From Alistipes sp. (GTDB lineage Bacteria > Bacteroidota > Bacteroidia > Bacteroidales > Rikenellaceae), in NCBI GenBank assembly GCA_017465575.1, contig JAFTVX010000004.1, positions 33,986 to 97,985 of the forward strand: a DNA stretch of 64,000 nt. The letters run 5' to 3'. Each line of letters starts with the position of its first letter. Positions within the stretch are counted from its first letter, which is position 1. The notes below the pieces were generated by a model, which had not been told where the DNA came from, did not search any database, and worked only from the letters and a program-made list of their open reading frames with translations. A program made the position numbers and the translations under genes. Positions 26,522 to 34,048 of this stretch are shown here, piece by piece.

Positions 26522-27310
26522 ATGAAAAAAGTATTACAGATTTTGTTGCTGGTAGCCATTGTTGGCTTAGTCTATTGGATCTATGGTATGATCGAGACTC
26601 CCGTGAAGTTCGAGCAGCACTTCCACCAGCGTGAGGCAGCCGTTATCGAGGCAGAGGAGCATATCGTGCCCCTTGTTCAGGCTTACCGTGATGCTAACCC
26701 CAAGAAGCAGTTTACAACTAACTGGGACGAGCTTATCGATTTCGCGTTGAACGGCACTATCGAGTACCGTAGCCAGATCTACGATGAGAACAACTTGGAG
26801 AATGCTGCTATCCTCGCAGAGCTCCGCAAGGACAAGAACTGGAAGAACGAGCGCGTTGTAGCTGTTGCTGCTCGCGATACTCTCTTCGACGATGCTCTTG
26901 GCAACTGCCGCCTTTCTGAGGAGCAGATCAAGAACCTCCGCTACATTCCCTTCACCGACCATGTAGAGTTTGAGCTCGACACCGCAACTTACGAGTTGGG
27001 TACATATAAGACTCACCTTATCCGTTGCCACGCTCCCTATGTTAAGTTTATCGACAAGGATACTTACTCTCAGGAGCTTTGGAACAAGCTCGATGAGAAG
27101 TTCAACCTCTTCATCAACCACTCAGAGGCTTCTGAGGACTTCAAGAAGATGAAGGCTGACGGTGTTTACAAGACCTTCAACAAGGAGGAGAAGTACAAGA
27201 TTGGCTCGGCTCACCCCATCGAGATGGATTTGGAGTTCTTCGGTGTTACTTTCGGTAGCCTTGAGGAGCCTACCAACGAGGCTGGTAACTGGAGCGCTAA
27301 GGGCAACTAA
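26522..27310 (+). CDS. Conserved hypothetical protein with N-terminal anchor
   Basis: 262 residues. An N-terminal helix (5-24, LQILLLVAIVGLVYWIYGMI) works as a membrane anchor or uncleaved signal; no lipobox. The remainder is soluble and charged with no recognised motif. The codons are of the highly expressed type. It overlaps the DUF3822-like gene by one base (TAATG), which puts it in an operon with that gene and rsmD, an arrangement I associate with Bacteroidales but whose function is unknown. Confidence 0.8.
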   Translation: MKKVLQILLLVAIVGLVYWIYGMIETPVKFEQHFHQREAAVIEAEEHIVPLVQAYRDANPKKQFTTNWDELIDFALNGTIEYRSQIYDENNLENAAILAELRKDKNWKNERVVAVAARDTLFDDALGNCRLSEEQIKNLRYIPFTDHVEFELDTATYELGTYKTHLIRCHAPYVKFIDKDTYSQELWNKLDEKFNLFINHSEASEDFKKMKADGVYKTFNKEEKYKIGSAHPIEMDLEFFGVTFGSLEEPTNEAGNWSAKGN

Positions 27311-27882
27311 TGACAACCATTAATAATCAAAATAAAGTGTCCATCCGCCTTGAGTCGGGTGGACACTCTTTTTCCGAGGAGCAGCTGACGAAGGCTGTCG
27401 CATCAGGAGAGAGGGTCGAGATGGAAATCATTACACCTCGCACTACGCTTATGCCCGCCGATGCCCATCTTTCGCCCGACGAGGTATTGCGTATGGCAGG
27501 CCTTGCACCCCTCGCTACGGAGTGTGCCGTAAAGTCGGAGGCTGTCGATGGTAGGGTAGCGGTTATGGCGGTCGATAGCGCATTGTGCGCTCGCCTAAAG
27601 GAGTGCTCGGCGGTATTCTCGTCGCCATTAAGCTCGGTCGATTGCTCGCGTGAGGGTGCGATGCTCAACCTTATTGGCTCGGTGTTGTACCTCCATATCG
27701 TCGAGGGTGGCGTGTTGCGTGTTGCCGAGGCGTTGCCCGTGGCCAACGATGCCGACATCCTCTACTACCTTGAGCGCTTCAACGAGGTATACCTTATATA
27801 TAATAAGGCAGCATATATCAAGGGTGGTAGCCGTATTGAGACCATTGCCAAAAAGTTTTTTAAGAGTGTAATATGCGAATAA
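27310..27882 (+). CDS. DUF3822-like protein
   Basis: 190 residues. SIRLESGGHSFSEEQL and the ALPVANDADILYYLERFNEVY segment resemble the DUF3822 proteins often found just before rsmD in Bacteroidetes; this one is shorter than usual, as if the central part is reduced. These proteins have an actin-like (ASKHA) fold by family description. It overlaps rsmD by 10 bp. Function unknown. Confidence 0.7.
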   Translation: MTTINNQNKVSIRLESGGHSFSEEQLTKAVASGERVEMEIITPRTTLMPADAHLSPDEVLRMAGLAPLATECAVKSEAVDGRVAVMAVDSALCARLKECSAVFSSPLSSVDCSREGAMLNLIGSVLYLHIVEGGVLRVAEALPVANDADILYYLERFNEVYLIYNKAAYIKGGSRIETIAKKFFKSVICE

Positions 27883-28409
27883 TAAGCGGAAAATATCGTG
27901 GTCGTACCATTGTGCCACCACGCAACCTGCGTGCTCGTCCCACGACCGACTTTGCCAAGGAGAACCTGTTTAATGTCCTTGTCAACCTCGTCGACTTCGA
28001 GGAGCTCGATGTTCTCGACCTCTTCTCGGGCACAGGCTCTATTAGCTATGAGTTCGCCTCGCGTGATGCGCGTAGCGTAACCTCTGTCGAAGTGAATAGC
28101 GTTCACCATAACTTTATACGCCAGACTGCGCGAGACCTGAAATTCGAGAATTTCTTTGCTGTCAAGGCAAATGTTTTCCTCTATTTGAAGAGTTGTACCA
28201 AGCAGTTCGACCTGATTTTCTCGGATGCGCCCTACGATTTGGAGGGTAGCGAGGAGGTCATCAAACTCGTTTTTGAGCGAAACTTATTGCGTGAGGGCGG
28301 AATGCTTATCTTTGAGCACTCAAAAGATAAAGATTTCTCGGAATACGAAAACTTTTGGCAGTTAAGAAGTTACGGTAGCGTGCAGTTTTCGTTCTTCAAA
28401 AAAGAGTAA
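27873..28409 (+). CDS. rsmD: 16S rRNA (guanine(966)-N(2))-methyltransferase RsmD
   Basis: 178 residues. The start MRIISGKYRGRTIVPP and RPTTDFAKENLFNVL is diagnostic. The SAM-binding motif is LDLFSGTGSISYEFASR. The catalytic tetrapeptide is SDAPYD, where most homologues have DPPY/DPPF; Ala replaces the first Pro. It methylates G966 in the 30S subunit. Confidence 0.93.
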   Translation: MRIISGKYRGRTIVPPRNLRARPTTDFAKENLFNVLVNLVDFEELDVLDLFSGTGSISYEFASRDARSVTSVEVNSVHHNFIRQTARDLKFENFFAVKANVFLYLKSCTKQFDLIFSDAPYDLEGSEEVIKLVFERNLLREGGMLIFEHSKDKDFSEYENFWQLRSYGSVQFSFFKKE

Positions 28410-28436
28410 ATTTTTTGAAAAAAAGTTGCAAAAATA

Positions 28437-28467
28437 TTTGCAGGTTACAAAATTTGTAGTACCTTTG
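28437..28467 (+). promoter_or_regulatory. tRNA-Asp promoter
   Basis: TTTG (28437-28440), 19-nt spacer, TACCTTTG (28460-28467): exact consensus, 49 nt before the tRNA. Confidence 0.85.
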
Positions 28468-28516
28468 CAATCGCAATCGAGAAACAAAAGCTCGGTAGCA
28501 AGGTTCTAAAAATCTT

Positions 28517-28593
28517 GGTGCGTTAGTTCAGCTGGTTAGAATACGTGCCTGTCACGCACGGGGTCAGGGGTTCGAGTCCCCTACGCACCGCCA
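28517..28593 (+). tRNA. tRNA-Asp (GTC)
   Basis: Acceptor GGTGCGT/ACGCACC, D-arm TTCAGCTGGTTAGAA, anticodon loop CTGTCAC with GTC, T-loop TTCGAGT. CCA is encoded. Its last ~22 nt are repeated at 28878. Confidence 0.96.
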
Positions 28594-28719
28594 AGGAAGA
28601 TGATCGAAAGGTCATCTTTTTTTTTGTTTATGCGCGAGAGGTGTGGAGCTGCGCTCTATCACGACAGATGCTTGATGGTCGAAGTGTGCAAGCCCACCGA
28701 CCACCAAGCATCTGTCGTA
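28572..28719 (+). repeat. Direct repeat A: tRNA-Asp 3' end plus 125 bp downstream
   Basis: Matches 28878-29023 over about 146 bp with a handful of differences. Contents in order: T-arm and acceptor 3' strand of the tRNA, terminator hairpin, left outer arm of a nested palindrome, and the inner palindrome. Confidence 0.9.
28597..28630 (+). terminator. tRNA-Asp terminator
   Basis: AAGATGA/TCATCTT stem (28597-28603 and 28612-28618) followed by a run of T. Confidence 0.85.
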
Positions 28720-28746
28720 TTTGCCTACGGCAATACCACCTCTCGC
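28634..28746 (+). repeat. Nested palindrome with GCAAGCCC loop, complete copy
   Basis: Outer arms GCGAGAGGTG/CACCTCTCGC (28634-28643, 28737-28746). Inner 21-nt arms with one mismatch (28661-28681, 28698-28718). The loop carries TGTGCAAGCCCAC (28685-28697), also found in the loops at 28989 and, inverted, 35866. Confidence 0.85.
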
Positions 28747-28791
28747 GACTATCCTACTCACGCAGTGCGTAGGGCACTGCTCACGATTTAC

Positions 28792-28866
28792 GGGGTTGAG
28801 CCGATATTATAGTGATTTATTGCTCGGCTTTCAGCCTGCGCTTTTTTTATAAGGTATCGGCTCTAC
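28792..28866 (+). repeat. 75-bp GAGCCGATA element, copy 1
   Basis: Ends in inverted arms GAGCCGATA (28798-28806) and TATCGGCTC (28855-28863). The interior TAGTGATTTATTGCTCGG is shared with the reverse-oriented 75-bp copy at 35721-35795. Confidence 0.85.
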
Positions 28867-28877
28867 GGCTTCGCCGG

Positions 28878-29023
28878 TCGAGTCCCCTACGCACCGCCAA
28901 GAAAGATGATCGAAAGGTCATCTTTTTTTGTTTATACGCGAGAGGTGTAGAGCTGCGCTCTATTGCGACAGATGCTTGATGGTCGAAGTGTGCAAGCCCA
29001 CCTACCACCAAGCATCTGTCGTA
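28878..29023 (+). repeat. Direct repeat B: second copy of tRNA-Asp 3' end and palindrome
   Basis: Begins with the same T-arm and acceptor 3' strand, CGCACCGCCA included, but there is no 5' half of a tRNA. The nested palindrome is cut: it has the left outer arm GCGAGAGGTG but no right partner. Confidence 0.88.
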
Positions 29024-29054
29024 AATTTAAGTGGAGAACAAAAATACTATACAC

Positions 29055-29255
29055 TCCGTCATTGCGAGGAATTGCATTTTGTAGCGGTAGTGATACCTTG
29101 TAGAGTCTATGCAATTCCGTGGCAATCTACCATTGTCAACGACCTTGCTGATACCGCAACCTACCGCCCATAAACAGCGGTAGATCCCCACGGTCGGGCA
29201 TAGATGCAAATCGCACCCCGACCCTCACGGTTGCCCTCCCTCGGGATGACGAGTT
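29055..29255. repeat. REP-like palindromic repeats (CGTCATTGCGAGG ... GGGATGACG types)
   Basis: CGTCATTGCGAGG starts at 29058. GAATTGCAT/ATGCAATTC arms lie at 29069-29077 and 29109-29117, followed by GTGGCAATCT. The CCCTCGGGATGACGAG end is at about 29240. Such motifs are scattered repeats in many bacterial genomes. No gene is visible from 29024 to 29378. Confidence 0.6.
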
Positions 29256-29378
29256 GATTATTATTTCTGTGATTTTTTTATCCCCACTGTAATTTGCAAG
29301 TGATCCGATTTTTTTTGACACTTATTGTCATTGGTTTGCGAAATTATTACTACCTTTACATATCTAAATCGAAGATAT

Positions 29379-30275
29379 ATGGATCAGCCGAAGTTGGAGC
29401 GTATGTTGCGCCTGATGAAACTAATGACGGGTAATGTGAATTACTCCGTTAACGACCTTGCCGAGCGATTGGATACATCGTATCGCTCGATATATCGCTA
29501 TATCGAGACCTTCAAGGATGCAGGTTTTGTGGTGCATAAGCTCGATGGCGGCATCTACAAGCTTGGCAAGGAGAGCCGATATTTTCAAGATATCTCGCAG
29601 TTGGTGCATTTTACGGATGAGGAGGCGCATATTGTAAATCAACTTATTGCTGGTCTGGATGATAGCAATATGTTGAAGCAGAATCTTCGCCGTAAGCTTA
29701 GTTCGGTATACAACTGCACCTCGATGGCAAATAGCATCGTTAAGGGCAAGAATGCAACGAATGTCAACTACCTTATCGAGGCTATAGAGAATCATCGTCA
29801 GGTGGTGTTGCACGACTACGCCTCGGCGAATACTGGCTGTCGTGACCGTCTTGTCGAACCCTTTGGCTTTACGACCAACTATGTGCAGTTGTGGTGCTTT
29901 GAGCCCGAAAGCGGAATGAACAAACTCTTTAATACGGCGCGAATCGGCGATGTGGAGATATTAAATACGGAGTGGTCGTATGAGGCGGAGCATCGTGAGG
30001 GACATATCGACATCTTCCGCACTACTGGCTTTGAGCAACATCGTGTATCTCTTGAGCTTGGCATCCTCTCGCATAACCTCTTAACCGAGGAGTATCCACT
30101 CTCGGAGCGCGATATTCGGCAGATTGCCCCAAATCGCTGGCTGTTAGAAACTTTCGTCTGCAACTATCTTGGTGTTGGTCGCTTTGTGATGGGTCTTATT
30201 GATGATATCCGCATTGTCGACTCGCCAGAATTTGAAAAGTATATCCGTGAAAAGTTAAATAGTAATAAAATATAG
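29379..30275 (+). CDS. WYL-domain transcriptional regulator (DeoR-like HTH)
   Basis: 298 residues from the ATG at 29379; the longer in-frame start at 29325 would lie in the promoter region. N-terminal winged helix (about 1-60, NYSVNDLAERLDTSYRSIYRYIETFKDAGF), a linker, then a WYL-type sensor region with RLVEPFGFTTNYVQLWCFEPE (about 155-180) and a C-terminal WCX-like domain. WYL proteins sense small ligands or nucleic acids. The SusD-like gene begins 4 nt downstream, so the regulator probably shares its transcript. Confidence 0.85.
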   Translation: MDQPKLERMLRLMKLMTGNVNYSVNDLAERLDTSYRSIYRYIETFKDAGFVVHKLDGGIYKLGKESRYFQDISQLVHFTDEEAHIVNQLIAGLDDSNMLKQNLRRKLSSVYNCTSMANSIVKGKNATNVNYLIEAIENHRQVVLHDYASANTGCRDRLVEPFGFTTNYVQLWCFEPESGMNKLFNTARIGDVEILNTEWSYEAEHREGHIDIFRTTGFEQHRVSLELGILSHNLLTEEYPLSERDIRQIAPNRWLLETFVCNYLGVGRFVMGLIDDIRIVDSPEFEKYIREKLNSNKI

Positions 30276-30279
30276 CATT

Positions 30280-31560
30280 ATGAAGAGATTGCTTTTAAGC
30301 CTTATAGTTGCTTTGTTTTCAATTGGTTGTGAGCAGTTGCCCGTGCCGCCTGAGCCTCAGCCAAATGACCCTGAGCAGCCTAACTCCGAACTCAATATCG
30401 AGGGATATTGGTATATGGTTATGGAGGATCATATCTACACATTGGATGTTCGCACTGGTCAGGCAATCCTTGTTGATTATAGCTACGAAGACTCGGAATG
30501 GAATAAAGATGAGATGACCCTAATCTACACGATTAACGAATCGGAGATTGTTGTGCAGATTATAGGTCAAGAGATATGGCGTGCCGATGTCGCTGTTACA
30601 GGCGATGTCTTGTCTATATCGAATGATGAGATAATCTATCTATTTGCGAGATATGATGGTTTGGAGAGTTCGTTGGAGGAGGTGAAGCGAGAAATCGAGG
30701 AGAATATTATCGAGGAGACTCCAAGCGACAATATTACAACCGATGAAATATTTAATTCGGAAAGCAATATAGTTGCTGCTTTGGGTGCGGTCTATCTATC
30801 AATGATTGATGCTGTCGCCGAGCAACTAAACCTTGAAAATATTCGTATCAACAAAGTGGATTTGTTTGGTGTGCCAAAGAGCATTACGCCCGATTCTCAG
30901 GAGGTTTTATCTGCTTGGGAAAAGTGGTATAAAGTGGCTAATGAAATAAAAGTCCTTGTGGATAATATTGATGCAGAACTCTATCCTAACTATTATAGCG
31001 AGGCGGTGGCATTAAAGGCTTTCGTATATTACAACCTTGCTATGTTGTATGGTGTTGTGGTGGAGTATGAGTCCATGGAAAATTGTACGATTTATAATGC
31101 CACCGAGACTCTTGATATGGTTGAAGATATGCTCTCGTCGTTGGGCGAGGTTTCGAACGCAGAGTATAGATTGTCGAATGATGATATTTCGACTCTTCGT
31201 GCAGAGATTGCATTGTATCGTGGTGCAAAGGAGCAAGCCGCATCGTTGCTTGCGGATGATGCAGATTTTGCGCTTTCGATTGATTCTGCAAGATTCCCTC
31301 AATATTATACTCTGTTTGGTGATGCTATTACAATCTACTCAGAGTCTAAAACTGAACTTCTAAGAAAAGAGATTGGTGGCGAAAATACAAACGCCGATTG
31401 GTTATCGCTTCAAGAGGAACGATATGGCTATTGGGCGATGTTAAAGAGAACGAATACCGCTTGCGAGGTTGTTGGCTGTGAGGAGTATGAACTGTTGATG
31501 CCAATTCCACAGTTTGAGATAGTGAGAAATCCGCAACTTGTCCAGAACGACGGATATTAA
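30280..31560 (+). CDS. Orphan SusD/RagB-like lipoprotein with unusual N-terminal domain
   Basis: 426 residues, lipobox SIGC (Cys17). After a Pro-rich linker comes a lipocalin-like beta domain (about 40-125: IEGYWYMVMEDHIYTL, VAVTGDVLSISNDEIIYLF). The rest resembles a shortened SusD: EAVALKAFVYYNLAMLYG (TPR helix), TETLDMVEDMLSSLG and the C-terminal signature LLMPIPQFEI..NPQLVQNDGY. Canonical SusD proteins are over 500 residues and sit behind a SusC gene; none is here. A scaffold or sensor role next to the WYL regulator is possible (inference). A strong terminator follows. Confidence 0.75.
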   Translation: MKRLLLSLIVALFSIGCEQLPVPPEPQPNDPEQPNSELNIEGYWYMVMEDHIYTLDVRTGQAILVDYSYEDSEWNKDEMTLIYTINESEIVVQIIGQEIWRADVAVTGDVLSISNDEIIYLFARYDGLESSLEEVKREIEENIIEETPSDNITTDEIFNSESNIVAALGAVYLSMIDAVAEQLNLENIRINKVDLFGVPKSITPDSQEVLSAWEKWYKVANEIKVLVDNIDAELYPNYYSEAVALKAFVYYNLAMLYGVVVEYESMENCTIYNATETLDMVEDMLSSLGEVSNAEYRLSNDDISTLRAEIALYRGAKEQAASLLADDADFALSIDSARFPQYYTLFGDAITIYSESKTELLRKEIGGENTNADWLSLQEERYGYWAMLKRTNTACEVVGCEEYELLMPIPQFEIVRNPQLVQNDGY

Positions 31561-31580
31561 TTTGTAATAAATTTTTAGAG

Positions 31581-31625
31581 AGAGTGGAGGTTTGACGCAA
31601 GTTGTCAAACCTCCACTCTATTTTT
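31581..31625 (+). terminator. Terminator of the WYL/SusD-like pair
   Basis: Perfect 16-bp stem (31581-31596 and 31604-31619) with a 7-nt loop, followed by ATTTTTG. Confidence 0.9.
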
Positions 31626-31663
31626 GTGGCAAATATTCTACAATACTCTAAAATATTACGATT

Positions 31664-31870
31664 ATGGGAGTTGTTTATTCTATGCAGTGTGATCGCTGCA
31701 ATACATCGTTTACCCATCAGGCGGGTATCGGTTTTGTCTGTAATTGTCACGATTGTGGCGAGTTTGGTGATGAGTCGGCACCTTTCTTCTGCCCTGTGTG
31801 CAACAAGCGTTTCGACCCCGAGAACGAGGAGTTTGAGAAGAGTGTTAAAGAGGTGGCTCACTGGGATTAG
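31664..31870 (+). CDS. Small zinc-ribbon protein
   Basis: 68 residues. Three cysteine clusters (CDRC at 9-12, CNCHDC at 26-31, CPVC at 43-46) plus His residues suggest two rubredoxin-like or treble-clef zinc sites. The acidic tail ENEEFEKSVKEV is helical. It overlaps the end of the converging kinase-like gene by 26 bp. No family name is assigned; such proteins may bind nucleic acid or act as a redox/zinc adaptor. Confidence 0.65.
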   Translation: MGVVYSMQCDRCNTSFTHQAGIGFVCNCHDCGEFGDESAPFFCPVCNKRFDPENEEFEKSVKEVAHWD

Positions 31871-32909
31871 CCTCATCTTCTGCTTCGGTGCTCTCCTCGG
31901 CCTCGACTACATCAATCTCAAACTCGCTGTCGCCAAGCGTTAGTCGGCAGATGCCGTTCTTCGGCTCATCGACCCAGTCGTAGAGAGGTGGCACAACCCA
32001 CTCATCGCCAACGCGCAAGCCGTATAGATGCCACTCTTTGGCGAGTGTGGCATTGCTCGGCACAGCCGTTGGGCGGGGCTGGATGGCGCACGCTATATAG
32101 TCGGGTAGGCTGATATTCGATGTGAAGATGCTCTCCAAGACCTTCGCTATGCGGTAGTGCGCGGCATCGCCTGTTTGCTCGAATAGCTCGAGTGCGTGAT
32201 GCACTGCGGGGTCTTTGCCGTAGATTGCATTCTCGGGGTTGATAAGGTAGTTTTCGGCATTGCGATACTTTAGCATCTCCTCGCTATCGATGGCGAGGGC
32301 GGCAAGCATTGTGCTTATCAGCGCAATAGGGTAGTCGTCGATATGCTTGTTGAAGTTGGTGTCGTCACGCATAGGGTGGCGATACGAGAAGGTGCCAATC
32401 TCCTCGGTATCGTAGCTCGACATACCCGGTCGCCACGCAGCATCCCAGTCGATAAGTTCCATCTCGCCATCGGGCTTTACGATGATGTTCTCGGGCTTGA
32501 TATCGCCGTGAGCGCCATCGCTCATCAGTGTGCGGTGCGCCAAGCGGTCGAATGCCTCGCTAAATGCCTTGTAGTCTGCATCTTTGCGCCAGAGGAGTGT
32601 TTCGAGAGGTGTGCCCTCCACCCAGTCGAGAAGCGCAATATCGGCATACTCCATACGCCCGCGAAAGCCCGCAACGCCAAACTCCTGTGGGTAAAACCTA
32701 TCGCCATAGATGGCTCGTGCATTGCGGCGACGGCGGAAGTAGCACTTCAAAAGAAAAGTGCCCTCCATACCCATCACACGACAGCGCGCGGTGGCAGAGT
32801 TGCTGCCCCACGATATGGTGTCGCGCTCGATAAGTATATGTTCGAGCGTGCGCAGAAACTGCACATCGGAGCGCAAAGCACCGAGTACACGCACAATATC
32901 TAATGCCAT
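31845..32909 (-). CDS. Protein-kinase-fold protein (atypical Ser/Thr kinase)
   Basis: 354 residues from the ATG at 32909 (MALDIVRVLG); the open frame extends upstream but carries no better start. The beta-3 lysine lies in FLLKCYFRR (Lys55), the catalytic loop is HGDIKPENIIV (135-145; HGD in place of HRD) and the metal motif is LIDWDAAW (152-159; DWD in place of DFG), as in small-molecule and Rio-like kinases. The C-terminus has a WG-repeat-like segment (LYGLRVGDEWVVPPLYDWVDEPKNG) and an acidic tail. The substrate is unknown. Confidence 0.75.
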   Translation of the reverse strand: MALDIVRVLGALRSDVQFLRTLEHILIERDTISWGSNSATARCRVMGMEGTFLLKCYFRRRRNARAIYGDRFYPQEFGVAGFRGRMEYADIALLDWVEGTPLETLLWRKDADYKAFSEAFDRLAHRTLMSDGAHGDIKPENIIVKPDGEMELIDWDAAWRPGMSSYDTEEIGTFSYRHPMRDDTNFNKHIDDYPIALISTMLAALAIDSEEMLKYRNAENYLINPENAIYGKDPAVHHALELFEQTGDAAHYRIAKVLESIFTSNISLPDYIACAIQPRPTAVPSNATLAKEWHLYGLRVGDEWVVPPLYDWVDEPKNGICRLTLGDSEFEIDVVEAEESTEAEDEANPSEPPL

Positions 32910-32936
32910 CGTCTTTTTGGGTTTGGGTTTGCATAA

Positions 32937-32968
32937 CAAAGTAACACTTTTTTCGTTATATATGCAAA
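32937..32968 (-). promoter_or_regulatory. Probable promoter of the kinase-fold gene
   Basis: Minus strand TTTG (32965-32968), 20-nt spacer, TTACTTTG (32937-32944; one mismatch in the -7 box). It supports the start at 32909. Confidence 0.5.
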
Positions 32969-33018
32969 CGCAAACGGAAAAATCGGTGCAGATGCGCCAC
33001 CAAAACGGAAAAAATGCG

Positions 33019-33026
33019 TAACTTTG
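33019..33026 (+). promoter_or_regulatory. -7 box upstream of the DUF1232 gene
   Basis: TAACTTTG; no convincing -33 element. Confidence 0.4.
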
Positions 33027-33051
33027 TAAAGCAAACAAAACACACGAAACT

Positions 33052-33492
33052 ATGTCAACGATTCTCTGTATTACGATTCTTGCCTATCTGATTATGGGCA
33101 AGGATATCAAGAACCTCTTGGAGGAGGCAAAGTCTATCGACTGGCGACAGAAGACCTCATCGCTTATCGACTCTATCCGCCCCTACGCCTTGAAGGCTGG
33201 TAGGGTGGTTGCTCGCCCTCTGTTGCAGTTCTACTATGCGTTGGAGGACGACAAGACCTCGACCCTCGACCGTGCGCTAATCTATGCGGCTATCATCTAT
33301 ACCATTTCGCCCGTCAGCATCTTGCCCAGTGCAATCTATAAGCTTATCGGCGTTTTGGATGAGGGTGCTGCGGTGATGTATGTCTACAAGAAGGTTAAAG
33401 ATAAGATTACCCCCACCATCAATGCCAAGGTTGACCACACGCTGAATGATTGGTTTGGCGTAGAGTACGAAATGATAAAAGAAGAGAAGTAG
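33052..33492 (+). CDS. DUF1232 (YkvA-like) membrane-associated protein
   Basis: 146 residues; an internal ATG at 33094 (MGKDIKNLL) is an alternative start. The DUF1232 core is DRALIYAAIIYTISPVSILPSAIYKLIGVLDEGAAVMYVYKKV (about 84-126), which forms a hydrophobic hairpin with the typical SP-x-x-x-x-P and DE signature. Function unknown. Terminator directly after. Confidence 0.82.
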   Translation: MSTILCITILAYLIMGKDIKNLLEEAKSIDWRQKTSSLIDSIRPYALKAGRVVARPLLQFYYALEDDKTSTLDRALIYAAIIYTISPVSILPSAIYKLIGVLDEGAAVMYVYKKVKDKITPTINAKVDHTLNDWFGVEYEMIKEEK

Positions 33493-33509
33493 AAATGCCA
33501 ATATAGATG

Positions 33510-33546
33510 ATGGGCTGACTAGATGATTGGTCAGCCCATTTTTTAC
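33510..33546. terminator. Terminator between the DUF1232 gene and msrA
   Basis: ATGGGCTGAC/GTCAGCCCAT (33510-33519 and 33530-33539) followed by TTTTTT. Confidence 0.85.
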
Positions 33547-34046
33547 CTATTTGCTTTTCGGGCGAACTCCATCAGGGTGTGGGGTAGGTGGCAGTAGCCC
33601 GATGGGTTTTTGTCCAAGTAGTCTTGGTGGTAATCCTCGGCAGGGTAGAAGTTGCGTAGGGGCTCAAGCTCGACAACGATAGGTGAGCCAACCTTCGCCT
33701 CTGTGGTGTGATAGATACGCTCGATGGTGGCTCGGTCGCCCTCGTCGGTATAGTAGATGCCCGTGCGATAGCGGGTGCCACAGTCGTTGCCTTGGCGGTT
33801 GAGCGAGAGTGGGTTGATAGAGCAGAAGTATAGCTCGGCGAGCCTATCGAGCGATAAAATTGCGGGGTCGTAGACCACCTTTACGCACTCGGCAAAGCCC
33901 GTAAGGTCGGTGTATACCTCCTCGTAGGTTGGGTTTTCGCCATCGCCATTGGCATATCCCACCTCGGTTGAGATAACACCGTGTATCTGCTTAATATAGT
34001 GTTCGGTACCCCAGAAGCAACCGCCCGCAAAATATATCTCTTTCAT
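33543..34046 (-). CDS. msrA: Peptide-methionine (S)-S-oxide reductase
   Basis: 167 residues. The catalytic motif GGCFWGTEHY is at 8-17 (Cys10), followed by GYANGD and the HYQDYLDKNPSGYC tail (DYHQDYL), with a C-terminal Cys for thiol recycling. It repairs oxidised methionine. It lies 2 nt downstream of the CAT-like gene. Confidence 0.97.
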   Translation of the reverse strand: MKEIYFAGGCFWGTEHYIKQIHGVISTEVGYANGDGENPTYEEVYTDLTGFAECVKVVYDPAILSLDRLAELYFCSINPLSLNRQGNDCGTRYRTGIYYTDEGDRATIERIYHTTEAKVGSPIVVELEPLRNFYPAEDYHQDYLDKNPSGYCHLPHTLMEFARKANR

Positions 34047-34048
34047 TG

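Noticed and set aside
28545-29173. Several short ORFs behind tRNA-Asp
   Set aside because: They start within the tRNA or within palindromic repeats and are not conserved between the two repeat copies.
32910-33038. N-terminal extension of the kinase-fold gene
   Set aside because: Covers its own promoter region, and the extra residues (FALQSYAFFPFWW) show no domain.
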